The notes beneath the pieces are model-generated. The model worked only from the letters and a program-made list of their open reading frames with translations. It ran no database searches and was not told the origin of the DNA. 64,000 nucleotides of DNA from an uncultured Blautia sp. (GTDB lineage Bacteria; Bacillota; Clostridia; Lachnospirales; Lachnospiraceae): NCBI GenBank assembly GCA_900539145.1, contig UQAX01000008.1, positions 11,372-75,371 of the forward strand, given 5' to 3'. Position numbers and translations under genes: made by a program. Below are positions 30,777-41,653 of the stretch, in pieces (position 1 is the stretch's first letter; each line of letters opens with the position of its first letter).

Positions 30777-31964
30777 ATGTCAGAAAACCGATTTGATTTT
30801 GACACTGTCATAGACAGACGAGGGACAAATTGTGGAAAATGGGACACCATGGATAAGAAATACGGAAATACAGAGCTTATTCATCTAGGTGTGGCTGATA
30901 TGGATTTTCCTTCTCCGCAGCCTATTCGTGATGTAGTACATCAATGTGCGGAACATGGGATTTTTGGTTATACGGATTTAGGCGATGATTTCTATGAAGG
31001 TTTTATGTCCTGGGAAAAAAGAATGCATCATGTGGATATAAAAAAAGAAGAAATAGTATTTTGTCCTCGTATTAATATTTCTGCAGGAATTTGTGTGGGA
31101 GCATTTACAGAACCGGGAGAGGAAGTAATACTTCATACTCCTGCTTATGGCCCATTGTATGAAGCAATTTCTAAAAATAACAGAACCGTGGTAAAATGTG
31201 GATTAAAATCTCAAAACGGAAAGTATATTATGGATTTACAACAAATGGAAGCGCAGATAACGGAAAAAACAAAAATGCTTTTATTATGCAGTCCTCATAA
31301 CCCGGTAGGTCGTGTATGGACAAAAGAAGAGCTGGAGGCAGTAGGTGAATTTTGTATAAAACATGAACTGCTGTTATTTGTAGATGAAATTCATGGTGAT
31401 ATTACTGCACCGGGAGTAGAGTTTGTATCTGCCTTGTCTTTGTCGGAAGAAGTGCGAAAAAGATTGATTGTTGCATCATCACCTACAAAAACTTTTAATA
31501 TTCCGGGATTTATTTTATCTTATCTGATTATTCCAAATCAAGAATACAGAGCTGTGGTAAAAAGGGAAATTGACAGAATCGGTATGCATAATCCCACAAT
31601 CTTTTCAGCAGCAGTAGCAGGTTGTGCGTATCAACAGTGTGATGACTGGTATAAAGCAATGCTGTCTTATATTGATGAGAATGATAAATTTACCAGAGCG
31701 TATTTTGCAGAAAAAATGCCGGAATTTTATATTTATCCAAGAGAAGGGACATATCTTTTATGGATGGATTATAAGGAACTGGGTTGTGAAGAAGCAGAAT
31801 TGGAAAAATGGTTTTTGGAAAAAGCAAAAGTCAGCGTGTATATGGGAACTGTGTTTCAGGAAGAAGGCAGAGGCTGCATTCGACTGAATATAGCAAGTCC
31901 CAGAAAATTATTGGAAGAGGCGTATGACAGAATGTATGCCGTATATGAAGAAATAAAGAAATAA
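30777..31964 (+). CDS. PatB/MalY-family PLP-dependent C-S lyase/aminotransferase
   Basis: 395 aa, fold type I PLP enzyme of the MalY/PatB class (cystathionine beta-lyase activity). ATG 30777 with SD agaaagagg; an in-frame GTG six codons upstream is less likely. Family features: DFDTVIDRRGTNCGKWDTM, VADMDFPSPQPI, CSPHNPVGRVW, the DEIHGDI aspartate, PLP lysine K238 in SSPTKTFNIPG, and the arginine in CIRLNIASP. It follows ridA by 24 bases and is two bases before a long open region ahead of the aldo/keto reductase. Substrate not determinable. Confidence 0.9.
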   Translation: MSENRFDFDTVIDRRGTNCGKWDTMDKKYGNTELIHLGVADMDFPSPQPIRDVVHQCAEHGIFGYTDLGDDFYEGFMSWEKRMHHVDIKKEEIVFCPRINISAGICVGAFTEPGEEVILHTPAYGPLYEAISKNNRTVVKCGLKSQNGKYIMDLQQMEAQITEKTKMLLLCSPHNPVGRVWTKEELEAVGEFCIKHELLLFVDEIHGDITAPGVEFVSALSLSEEVRKRLIVASSPTKTFNIPGFILSYLIIPNQEYRAVVKREIDRIGMHNPTIFSAAVAGCAYQQCDDWYKAMLSYIDENDKFTRAYFAEKMPEFYIYPREGTYLLWMDYKELGCEEAELEKWFLEKAKVSVYMGTVFQEEGRGCIRLNIASPRKLLEEAYDRMYAVYEEIKK

Positions 31965-32121
31965 AATGGAAGATAGGCTGTTACATGAAAAAATCAGAAG
32001 AAATTTTGATAAAATTCATGTGGCGGCCTTTTTTTATTATAGCAGAATGTTCGGTGTATGTGTTAAAATCAGAATGATATTTATGATTTGTATAAAAACG
32101 GAAAGGACAGGAGGAAAACAG

Positions 32122-33039
32122 TTGAAGAATTTAAAAATAGCAAACAGCCAATTGGAAGCATCACAGATTGCACTTGGATGTATGCGAATTACCGGATTAA
32201 AGGAAATAAAAGAAGTCAGAGAATTAGTGGATACAGCTATGGAATGTGGAATTAATTTCTTTGACCATGCGGATATTTACGGACAGGGAGAGTCAGAGCG
32301 TATTTTTGGAAAAGCGGTTGATGGCATTGCAAGAGAGAAGATGATTATTCAGACAAAATGCGGAATTCGTTCCGGTATATGCTATGATTTTTCTAAGGAA
32401 CATATTCTGGAGTCTGTGGATAAAAGTCTAAAACGCCTGAATACAGATTATGTGGATGTGTTATTGCTACATCGTCCGGACACTTTAATGGAGCCGGAGG
32501 AGGTCGCAGAGGCTTTTGACATTTTAGAAAAAGAAGGAAAAGTAAGATATTTTGGAGTCAGCAATCAAAATTCCATGCAGATGGAATTACTTCAGCACTA
32601 TTGCAGCCAGAAGCTTATCTTTAACCAGCTCCAGTTTAGCGTTGCACATTGTGATATCATCGACTCTGGATTAAATGTGAACGTTCATAATGAGGCAGGC
32701 TGTGTTCGCGATGGAAGTATTTTGGAATATTGCAGGCTAAAAGAAGTTACTATTCAAGCATGGTCTCCTTTCCAGTATGGATTTTTCGAAGGGGTATTTA
32801 TTGGAAATGAAAAATTTCCGGAGCTTAATCAAATGCTTAATGAACTGGCAGAGAAATATCATGTCACAAGCAGTGCTGTTGCCATTGCATGGATATTGAG
32901 ACATCCCGCAGGTATTCAGGCGATTGTGGGAAGTACGAAAAAACAGAGGATTGCAGAGATTTGTAAAGCAAGTGAAATAAAATTGACAAGAGAAGAATGG
33001 TATGCGCTTTATATGGCAGCAGGGAAAAAGCTGCCGTAG
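32122..33039 (+). CDS. Aldo/keto reductase
   Basis: 305 aa NADPH-dependent oxidoreductase. TTG 32122 is chosen because a strong SD aggagg lies 7 bases upstream and residue 2 onward (KNLKIANSQLEASQIALGCMRITG) matches the family start. The frame's upstream ATGs have no SD. Catalytic residues are visible: D and Y in FFDHADIYGQGESE, K in IIQTKCG, H in LLLHRPD. It resembles the YdhF-type subfamily. It is in line with ridA-patB and may reduce their product, but this is only context. Confidence 0.88.
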   Translation: MKNLKIANSQLEASQIALGCMRITGLKEIKEVRELVDTAMECGINFFDHADIYGQGESERIFGKAVDGIAREKMIIQTKCGIRSGICYDFSKEHILESVDKSLKRLNTDYVDVLLLHRPDTLMEPEEVAEAFDILEKEGKVRYFGVSNQNSMQMELLQHYCSQKLIFNQLQFSVAHCDIIDSGLNVNVHNEAGCVRDGSILEYCRLKEVTIQAWSPFQYGFFEGVFIGNEKFPELNQMLNELAEKYHVTSSAVAIAWILRHPAGIQAIVGSTKKQRIAEICKASEIKLTREEWYALYMAAGKKLP

Positions 33040-33054
33040 GAAAGAATGTAAAAA

Positions 33055-33101
33055 CTCCTTTATTCAAAGAATGGTTATGAAAGATACTTTGAATAGAGGA
33101 G
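33055..33101. repeat. Inverted repeat upstream of the DUF1016 gene
   Basis: CTCCTTTATTCAAAG (33055-33069) pairs with CTTTGAATAGAGGAG (33087-33101) with one G-T, loop 17. It has no T run. It lies between the aldo/keto reductase stop and a TATAAT-like box near 33167. Confidence 0.6.
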
Positions 33102-33205
33102 ATTATTATGAAGAAGTACAGAACATATATTCGAATATGCTCTGTACTTTTATCTGGGGCTCTGATATAATGAAAAGAAAAGAGGAATGTGGAAGAGGTG
33201 AATAT

Positions 33206-34252
33206 ATGGAGAATATTCAAAATGAAAATTTTTATAATAAAGTGATAGAGTTATTCCAAAATGCAAAGAAAAATTTGTCGGCAGCAGTGAATATGACAAT
33301 GGTATATTCCTACTATGAAGCAGGGAGGATGATTGTCGAAGAAGAACAAGGCGGAAAAGAACGTGCAGCATATGGAAAGTACATTTTGAAAGAATTGTCT
33401 CAGAGACTGACACAAAAATTTGGAAGGGGATATTCATACGATAATTTAAAACTTATGCGTAAATTTTATCTGGTTTATTCCAAGGACTCAATTGGGGAAA
33501 CGCCGTTTCCCCAATCTGAAAAACTTCCGGTCACACAGGAAGGGAGGAAATTTTATCTAAGCTGGTCTCATTATCTTATTCTTATGCGAATAAACAATAT
33601 TGAAGAACGTCATTTTTATGAGATAGAAGCATATAGAAATGGCTGGAGTAAAGATGAATTAGCTAGGCAGTATGGAAGTTCGCTCTATGAAAGGCTTGCA
33701 TTAAGCAGAAACAAAGAAGAAGTAATGCGTCTTGCAATAGAAGGACAAATGCTTGAAAAGCCAGAAGATATATTCAAAGACCCGTATATTTTAGAGTTTA
33801 CAGGACTTCCGGAAATGGTTACGTATTCTGAAACGGAATTGGAAAATCGAATTATAGATAATTTGCAGAAGTTTCTATTAGAATTAGGGAGAGGATTTAC
33901 ATTTGTAGGCAGACAGGTTAGATTTACATTTGAAGAAGAGCATTTTAGAGTTGATTTGGTGTTTTATAATCGTTTACTGCGTTGCTTTGTATTGTTTGAT
34001 TTAAAAATTGGTCAGTTAAAGCATCAAGATATAGGACAGATGCAGATGTATGTCAATTATTATGACCGAAAAGTTAAATTGGAGGATGAAAATTCAACAA
34101 TAGGTATTATAATTTGTAAAGATAAGAAGGATGCTATTGTAGAAATGACCTTGCCTAAGGACAATAATCAGATATTTGCAAGTAAATATGAGACAGTACT
34201 TCCTAGTAAAGAGGAACTACAAACACTATTAGAAGATAAGAATTTGAAATAA
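33206..34252 (+). CDS. DUF1016/YhcG-type PD-(D/E)XK nuclease domain protein
   Basis: 348 aa from ATG 33206 (SD gaagagg). The frame is open 68 codons further upstream but through intergenic sequence. The N-terminal DUF1016_N region (NMTMVYSYYEAGRMIVEEEQGG, RGYSYDNLKLMRKFYL) is helical. The C-terminal PD-(D/E)XK core has D250 (RVDLVFYNR) and D265-x-K267 (FDLKIG, D in place of the usual E). The family is a predicted nuclease often found as a lone accessory gene or near restriction systems; none is nearby. Function unknown, possibly mobile-element related or defensive. Confidence 0.85.
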   Translation: MENIQNENFYNKVIELFQNAKKNLSAAVNMTMVYSYYEAGRMIVEEEQGGKERAAYGKYILKELSQRLTQKFGRGYSYDNLKLMRKFYLVYSKDSIGETPFPQSEKLPVTQEGRKFYLSWSHYLILMRINNIEERHFYEIEAYRNGWSKDELARQYGSSLYERLALSRNKEEVMRLAIEGQMLEKPEDIFKDPYILEFTGLPEMVTYSETELENRIIDNLQKFLLELGRGFTFVGRQVRFTFEEEHFRVDLVFYNRLLRCFVLFDLKIGQLKHQDIGQMQMYVNYYDRKVKLEDENSTIGIIICKDKKDAIVEMTLPKDNNQIFASKYETVLPSKEELQTLLEDKNLK

Positions 34253-34283
34253 ATGAGGGATGATTTAAGAAGAGGAGAACTAT

Positions 34284-36272
34284 ATGGACCATTTTGAATT
34301 AGTATCAGAATACGCCCCAACCGGTGACCAGCCACAAGCTATTGACCAGCTTGTGAAGGGGTTTAAAGAAGGAAACCAGTGTGAAACTCTCTTGGGAGTT
34401 ACAGGTTCCGGAAAAACATTCACCATGGCGAATGTTATCGCACAATTAAACAAGCCAACGCTTATTATAGCTCATAACAAAACCTTGGCGGCTCAGTTAT
34501 ATGGAGAATTCAAAGAATTCTTTCCGAATAATGCCGTGGAATATTTTGTATCCTACTATGATTACTACCAACCGGAAGCCTATGTTCCGTCCTCTGACAC
34601 CTATATTGCAAAGGACTCATCTGTCAACGACGAAATAGACAAGCTTCGTCTTTCTGCTACATCCTCTCTTAGTGAGCGAAAAGATGTCATCATTGTCTCC
34701 AGCGTGTCCTGCATCTATGGAATTGGTAGTCCTGACGACTATCAAAACATGATTATTTCTCTCCGTCCCGGAATGGAGAAGGACAGGGATGAAGTTATTC
34801 GAGAACTGATAGATATTCAATACGACCGCAATGAAATGGATTTTCACCGAGGAACTTTTCGAGTTCGAGGAGATGTTTTAGAAATTTTTCCGGCAGATTA
34901 CTCAGAAACAGCGGTGCGTGTGGAGTTTTTCGGAGATGAGATTGACCGGATTACGGAAATTGATATTTTGACAGGAGAAATTAAAAATGCTTTAAATCAT
35001 ATTGCAATTTTTCCGGCATCGCATTATGTAGTGCCTATTGAAAAAATACGTAAAGCTGCTGTTGCAATCGAAGAAGAGTTAAAAGAGCGTGTCGATTATT
35101 TTAAAGGAGAGGACAAGCTTTTAGAAGCGCAGAGAATTTCAGAGAGAACAAACTTTGATATTGAAATGCTGAAAGAGACAGGCTTTTGTTCCGGAGTGGA
35201 AAATTATTCCAGACATTTATCGGGATTAAAGCCGGGACAGCCTCCATATACCTTGATTGATTATTTTGGAGATGATTTCCTTATTATTATAGATGAGTCC
35301 CATAAAACCATTCCACAGATAAGAGGAATGTATGCGGGAGACCAGTCCAGAAAGCAGACATTAGTAGATTATGGTTTTCGTTTGCCTTCTGCCAAGGATA
35401 ACAGACCATTGAATTTTGAAGAATTTGAAGATAAGATTGACCAGATTTTGTTTGTTTCAGCTACACCGGGAGAATATGAAGAAAATCATGAACTTCTTCG
35501 GGCAGAGCAGATTATCCGCCCTACGGGACTTTTAGATCCGGAAGTAGAGGTGCGTCCTGTGGAAGGACAGATTGATGATTTGATTGGAGAAGTCAATAAG
35601 GAAATTAGAAAGAAAAATAAAATTTTGATTACAACGCTTACCAAACGTATGGCAGAGGACTTGACAGAATATATGAAAGAGCTGGGTATTCGTGTCAGGT
35701 ATCTGCATTCGGATATTGATACGTTGGAGCGAACACAGATTATCAGGGATATGCGTTTAGATGTTTTTGACGTATTGGTGGGAATTAACTTATTAAGAGA
35801 GGGACTTGATATTCCGGAGATTACTTTAGTTGCCATTTTAGATGCTGATAAAGAGGGATTTCTGCGTTCAGAGGTGTCTCTTATTCAGACCATAGGGCGT
35901 GCTGCCCGAAATGCAGAGGGCAGAGTTATTATGTATGCTGATGTCATAACAGATTCTATGAGAATTGCCATAGATGAAACTATGAGGAGGAGAGCACTGC
36001 AGCAGAAATATAATGAAGAGCATGGAATTACTCCAAAGACAATTAAAAAAGCTGTTAGAGATTTAATCAGTATTTCCAAAGCAGTGGCAGAAACAGAAGA
36101 AAAACTGGAAAAAGATCCGGAAAGCATGAGCAGAAAAGAACTTGAAAATCTGATTAAAAAAGTTCAAAAACAAATGCAGGCGGCAGCCGCAGATTTGAAC
36201 TTTGAAATGGCAGCTTCCTTGCGTGATAAGATGTTAGAGTTAAAAAAGAGTTTGGAAGAATTGGACGAGTAA
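34284..36272 (+). CDS. uvrB: Excinuclease ABC subunit B
   Basis: DNA damage recognition helicase-like subunit of nucleotide excision repair. 662 aa. Walker A GVTGSGKT at residues 38-45, the beta-hairpin segment [18 protein letters not shown] box, [10 protein letters not shown] and the QTIGRAARN motif, and a C-terminal UVR motif ([20 protein letters not shown]). SD gaggag. The usual neighbour uvrA is not adjacent; instead a MITE-like element begins four bases after the stop, whose 9-bp target duplication includes the TAA. Confidence 0.97.
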   Translation: MDHFELVSEYAPTGDQPQAIDQLVKGFKEGNQCETLLGVTGSGKTFTMANVIAQLNKPTLIIAHNKTLAAQLYGEFKEFFPNNAVEYFVSYYDYYQPEAYVPSSDTYIAKDSSVNDEIDKLRLSATSSLSERKDVIIVSSVSCIYGIGSPDDYQNMIISLRPGMEKDRDEVIRELIDIQYDRNEMDFHRGTFRVRGDVLEIFPADYSETAVRVEFFGDEIDRITEIDILTGEIKNALNHIAIFPASHYVVPIEKIRKAAVAIEEELKERVDYFKGEDKLLEAQRISERTNFDIEMLKETGFCSGVENYSRHLSGLKPGQPPYTLIDYFGDDFLIIIDESHKTIPQIRGMYAGDQSRKQTLVDYGFRLPSAKDNRPLNFEEFEDKIDQILFVSATPGEYEENHELLRAEQIIRPTGLLDPEVEVRPVEGQIDDLIGEVNKEIRKKNKILITTLTKRMAEDLTEYMKELGIRVRYLHSDIDTLERTQIIRDMRLDVFDVLVGINLLREGLDIPEITLVAILDADKEGFLRSEVSLIQTIGRAARNAEGRVIMYADVITDSMRIAIDETMRRRALQQKYNEEHGITPKTIKKAVRDLISISKAVAETEEKLEKDPESMSRKELENLIKKVQKQMQAAAADLNFEMAASLRDKMLELKKSLEELDE

Positions 36273-36456
36273 AATTGTAACAGTTCAGTCATATCAGCTC
36301 GAATTGGTGGTTTCACCACCTATACGCTGCAATGCAGCGCAAATTCTCGCTTATGGCAGAGCGCCATATACAAATCCAACAAAATTGTCTTGTTGCAAGC
36401 AAGTTTGCCAATCCATTTTTGTGGATTTGTGCATGGCTGAACTGTTAAGTAAAATT
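36268..36456. mobile_element. MITE-like element, 171 bp, with 9-bp target duplication
   Basis: Element 36277-36447. Terminal inverted repeats: TAACAGTTCAGTCAT (36278-36292) pairs with ATGGCTGAACTGTTA (36433-36447), 14/15 plus one G-T. It is flanked exactly by direct repeats AGTAAAATT (36268-36276 and 36448-36456). Internal perfect hairpins include GCTGCA-A-TGCAGC, TATGGC/GCCATA and GGTGG/CCACC, and AAATCCA/TGGATTT encloses another stem-loop. No ORF. It is non-coding and highly structured. The left duplication overlaps the uvrB stop codon. Confidence 0.8.
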
Positions 36457-36476
36457 CTAAAATAATTATAAAGCTC

Positions 36477-36505
36477 TTGACAAATAAAACGACTGGTGCT
36501 ATCTT
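36477..36505 (+). promoter_or_regulatory. Sigma-A promoter of hrcA-grpE-dnaK
   Basis: -35 TTGACA (36477-36482), 17-base spacer, -10 TATCTT (36500-36505), followed by CIRCE 13 bases downstream. Confidence 0.85.
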
Positions 36506-36518
36506 AAGAACATAGATG

Positions 36519-36545
36519 TTAGCACTCCACTACAACGAGTGCTAA
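36519..36545 (+). promoter_or_regulatory. CIRCE operator (HrcA binding site) upstream of hrcA
   Basis: TTAGCACTC-N9-GAGTGCTAA, a perfect consensus match. It sits just downstream of the promoter, so HrcA would block the start of transcription. A second copy precedes groES. Confidence 0.97.
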
Positions 36546-36569
36546 CAATAAAAAAGAAAGGAGCAGGAT

Positions 36570-37622
36570 ATGGAATTGGTGACTGAGTTGGATGAAAGAA
36601 AACGAAAAATTCTAAAAGCCATTATTCAGACATATTTGGAGACTGGTGAGCCGGTTGGATCAAGGACTATTTCTAAATACACAGATTTAAATCTTAGCTC
36701 CGCAACAATCCGAAATGAGATGTCAGACTTAGAGGAATTAGGATATATAGTCCAGCCGTATACTTCTGCCGGTCGTATTCCTTCTGATTTAGGTTATCGT
36801 CTTTATGTAGATGAACTGATGAAAGAAAAAGAACAGGAAGTGGCAGAAATTAAGGAACTGATGATTGAAAAGACGGATAAGATGGAAAAGGTTTTAAAAC
36901 AAGTAGCAAGAGTTCTCGCTTCGAATACAAATTATGCTACTATGATTACAGGACCTGCCTATCACAGAAATAAAGTAAAATTTATCCAGCTTTCAAAAGT
37001 CAGTGAAAAACAACTGCTGGCAGTTGTGGTAGTAGAAGGAAATATTGTGAAAAATCATATTATTAACCTTCAGGAAGCAATGGATGAAGAAACTATTTTA
37101 AAATTAAATCTGTTGCTGAATACACAGCTAAATGGTTTATCTATTGAAGAAATAAATCTGGCAATAATTTCCCGCTTAAAAGAACAGGCCGGCATACACA
37201 GTGCTGTAGTCGGAAGTGTTATTGATGCAGTTGCTCAGGCTATTGCACCGGACGAAGAAGAAATGGAGATTTATACCAGCGGTGCTACAAATATTTTCAA
37301 ATATCCAGAGTTAGCAGATAAGGCAAAAGCCAGTGAATTGATTTCCACTTTTGAAGAAAAGCAGGCTTTAGCAGAGTTTGCTAAAGAAACTATGGAAGCG
37401 GATAATGGTAAAGAGAATACAGAAATTCAAATCTATATCGGAGATGAAACTCCTGTCCAAACTATGAAAGACTGCAGTGTTGTAACAGCTACTTATGATT
37501 TAGGTGGTGGTATGCAGGGAACTATCGGAATTATAGGACCTAAGCGAATGGATTACGAAAATGTAGTAGATAATTTGAAAACTTTAAAAAATCAGTTAGA
37601 CCATATATTTAAGAAGTCATAG
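36570..37622 (+). CDS. hrcA: Heat-inducible transcription repressor HrcA
   Basis: Repressor that binds CIRCE and is activated by GroEL. 350 aa. N-terminal winged helix (residues 1-75; ERKRKILKAIIQTYLETGEPVGSRTIS, LSSATIRNEMSDLEELGYI), then the GAF-like effector domain, and C-terminal GTIGIIGPKRMDYENVV. SD aaaggag. It is the first gene of the dnaK operon and controls itself and the groES-groEL operon at 59.5 kb. Confidence 0.97.
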   Translation: MELVTELDERKRKILKAIIQTYLETGEPVGSRTISKYTDLNLSSATIRNEMSDLEELGYIVQPYTSAGRIPSDLGYRLYVDELMKEKEQEVAEIKELMIEKTDKMEKVLKQVARVLASNTNYATMITGPAYHRNKVKFIQLSKVSEKQLLAVVVVEGNIVKNHIINLQEAMDEETILKLNLLLNTQLNGLSIEEINLAIISRLKEQAGIHSAVVGSVIDAVAQAIAPDEEEMEIYTSGATNIFKYPELADKAKASELISTFEEKQALAEFAKETMEADNGKENTEIQIYIGDETPVQTMKDCSVVTATYDLGGGMQGTIGIIGPKRMDYENVVDNLKTLKNQLDHIFKKS

Positions 37623-37640
37623 AAAGGTGGTAAGAAATTC

Positions 37641-38267
37641 GTGTCAGAAGAAAAAAAAGAGTATAACACAATAGAAGAAGATGATATGACTCAAAATGAA
37701 ACAGAAGAAATTTTAGAAGAAGAAGATGTAAAATTGGAAGAGGAAACAGTTTCTGAAACAGAGGAAACAGAAGAAACTGTGGAAGAAAAAACAGCAGAAA
37801 AAAAGGGACTGTTTGGAAAAAAGAAAAAAGATAAAAAAGATGAAAAAATAGAAGAATTGACAGACATGGTAAAACGCCAGATGGCAGAATTTGATAACTT
37901 CCGAAAACGTACAGAAAAGGAAAAAGCTTCTATGTATCAAATCGGAGCAAGAGAGATTGTAGAGAAAATTCTTCCGGTGGTTGATAACTTTGAAAGAGGT
38001 CTGGCAATGATACCGGAAGATGAAAAAGAAAATCCTGTGGCTACAGGTATGGCTCAGATTTATAAACAGTTGATGACAGCTTTTGATGAAATAGGTGTAA
38101 AAGCAATTGAAGCTGTAGGACAGGAATTTAATCCTGATTTTCATAATGCAGTGATGCATGTGGAAGATGAGAAAGTGAAAGAAAATATAATTGTTGAAGA
38201 ATTCCAGAAGGGATATATGTATAAAGATTATGTGGTAAGACACAGTATGGTGAAGGTTGCAAACTAG
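37641..38267 (+). CDS. grpE: Nucleotide exchange factor GrpE
   Basis: Releases ADP from DnaK. 208 aa, GTG start with SD aaaggtgg, 18 bases after hrcA. An acidic, low-complexity N-terminus (residues 1-60, Glu-rich) is followed by a Lys-rich KKGLFGKKKKDKK stretch, a long coiled coil and the beta-wing domain (residues about 75-205; YKQLMTAFDEIGVKAIEAVGQEFNPDFHNAVMH). Confidence 0.95.
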   Translation: MSEEKKEYNTIEEDDMTQNETEEILEEEDVKLEEETVSETEETEETVEEKTAEKKGLFGKKKKDKKDEKIEELTDMVKRQMAEFDNFRKRTEKEKASMYQIGAREIVEKILPVVDNFERGLAMIPEDEKENPVATGMAQIYKQLMTAFDEIGVKAIEAVGQEFNPDFHNAVMHVEDEKVKENIIVEEFQKGYMYKDYVVRHSMVKVAN

Positions 38268-38331
38268 CGATATTCATCAAGCAGAAGAAATTCTGTGAGA
38301 TTTTATCTTATAAATGAAAGATAACCAGTAA

Positions 38332-40242
<1,911 letters not shown>

Positions 40243-40350
40243 TCAGTAGGCGTAAAGCAGTAAAACATGGGCATGGGGTGTTTTGTGACACCTCATGTCT
40301 TATGTTCTTCCATATCTGTGATACGCCGATGAGAGAAAGGGATAAAACAA

Positions 40351-41511
40351 ATGGCAGATAAAAGAGATTATTACGAGGTTCTTGGAGTAGACAGGGGCGC
40401 AGATGACTCTGCAATAAAAAGTGCATATCGTAAGCTTGCCAAAAAATATCACCCTGATGTAAATCCTGGAGATAAAGAAGCCGAGAAAAAATTCAAAGAG
40501 GCAACAGAGGCTTATGGCGTTTTAAGTGACCCTCAGAAGAGAAAGCAATATGACCAGTTTGGTCATGCTGCCTTTGAACAGGGCGGCGGTGGAGCCGGAG
40601 GCGGCTTTGGCGGTTTCAGTGGATTTGGCGGCGCAGATATGGGAGACATCTTTGGAGATATTTTCGGAGATTTATTTGGCGGCGGCGGACGCAGAAGACC
40701 GAATAATGGTCCAATGAAGGGTGCAAATCTGAGAGCGTCCGTTCGTATTACATTTGAAGAAGCCGTTTTCGGATGCGAAAAAGAACTGGAACTGAATTTG
40801 AAGGATACCTGTACAACCTGTAACGGAACAGGTGCAAAGCCGGGAACATCACCGGAAACCTGTCCAAAATGTCACGGCTCCGGTCAGGTGGTTTATACAC
40901 AGCAGTCTATGTTCGGTACAATACAGAATGTACAGACTTGTCCGGACTGTCAGGGAAGCGGAAAGATAATCAAAGAAAAATGTACACAGTGTCATGGTAC
41001 GGGATTTACGTCCAGCAGAAAGAAAATCAAAGTTACTATACCTGCCGGAATTGATAATGGACAGAGTATTCGTATCAGAGAGAAAGGTGAACCGGGTGTA
41101 AATGGAGGACCAAGAGGAGATTTGATGGTAGAAGTGGTTGTAGCACGCCATCCGATTTTCCAGAGACAGGACATGAACATATTCTCAACAGCGCCAATTA
41201 CCTTTGCGCAGGCTGCACTTGGCGGCGAAGTACGTATCAGCACCGTAGACGGAGACGTTCTTTATGATGTAAAACCGGGTACACAGACAGATACAAAGGT
41301 TCGTTTAAAAGGAAAAGGTGTTCCATCTCTTCGAAATAAAAACGTCAGAGGCGACCACTATGTAACATTGGTAGTGGAAGTTCCTACAAAGCTTAATGAA
41401 GAAGCAAAAGAAGCGCTTCGTAAGTTTGATGAGGCTTGTGGAAATCGTCCCTCAAGCGGAGAAAAGAAGAAAAAATTTGGCGAAAAATTAAAAGATATGT
41501 TTGAAAACTAA
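40351..41511 (+). CDS. dnaJ: Chaperone DnaJ (Hsp40)
   Basis: 386 aa full-length class A co-chaperone. J domain with HPD at residues 34-36, Gly/Phe-rich segment about 77-115 (repeated FGG and [11 protein letters not shown]), four zinc-binding CxxCxGxG repeats ([32 protein letters not shown]), then the C-terminal substrate and dimer domains. A hairpin (ACACC/GGTGT near 40279-40293) lies in the 108-base gap after dnaK and may attenuate dnaJ. Confidence 0.97.
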   Translation: MADKRDYYEVLGVDRGADDSAIKSAYRKLAKKYHPDVNPGDKEAEKKFKEATEAYGVLSDPQKRKQYDQFGHAAFEQGGGGAGGGFGGFSGFGGADMGDIFGDIFGDLFGGGGRRRPNNGPMKGANLRASVRITFEEAVFGCEKELELNLKDTCTTCNGTGAKPGTSPETCPKCHGSGQVVYTQQSMFGTIQNVQTCPDCQGSGKIIKEKCTQCHGTGFTSSRKKIKVTIPAGIDNGQSIRIREKGEPGVNGGPRGDLMVEVVVARHPIFQRQDMNIFSTAPITFAQAALGGEVRISTVDGDVLYDVKPGTQTDTKVRLKGKGVPSLRNKNVRGDHYVTLVVEVPTKLNEEAKEALRKFDEACGNRPSSGEKKKKFGEKLKDMFEN

Positions 41512-41518
41512 AGAAACA

Positions 41519-41572
41519 GGGGAGTTGTATTTCATGATGAGAATGGGAATGCAGCTCTCTTTTTCTTTCATA
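41519..41572 (+). terminator. Probable terminator of the dnaK operon
   Basis: GGGAGTTGTATTTC and GGGAATGCAGCTCTC form a long imperfect stem with several G-T pairs, followed by TTTTTCTTTC. Confidence 0.65.
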
Positions 41573-41653
41573 GTTGCATTTCTTTTTTCTATCCTCTATA
41601 ATAATAAAATACGCTTATTATGTCTGTACGTATGAAATAAGGAGATTAAATCA

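Noticed and set aside
37713..38243. A 176-codon open frame on the minus strand opposite grpE
   Set aside because: It arises from the purine-rich coding strand of grpE. The product is mostly Phe/Cys/Ser/Tyr with no SD or motif, and grpE itself is certain.
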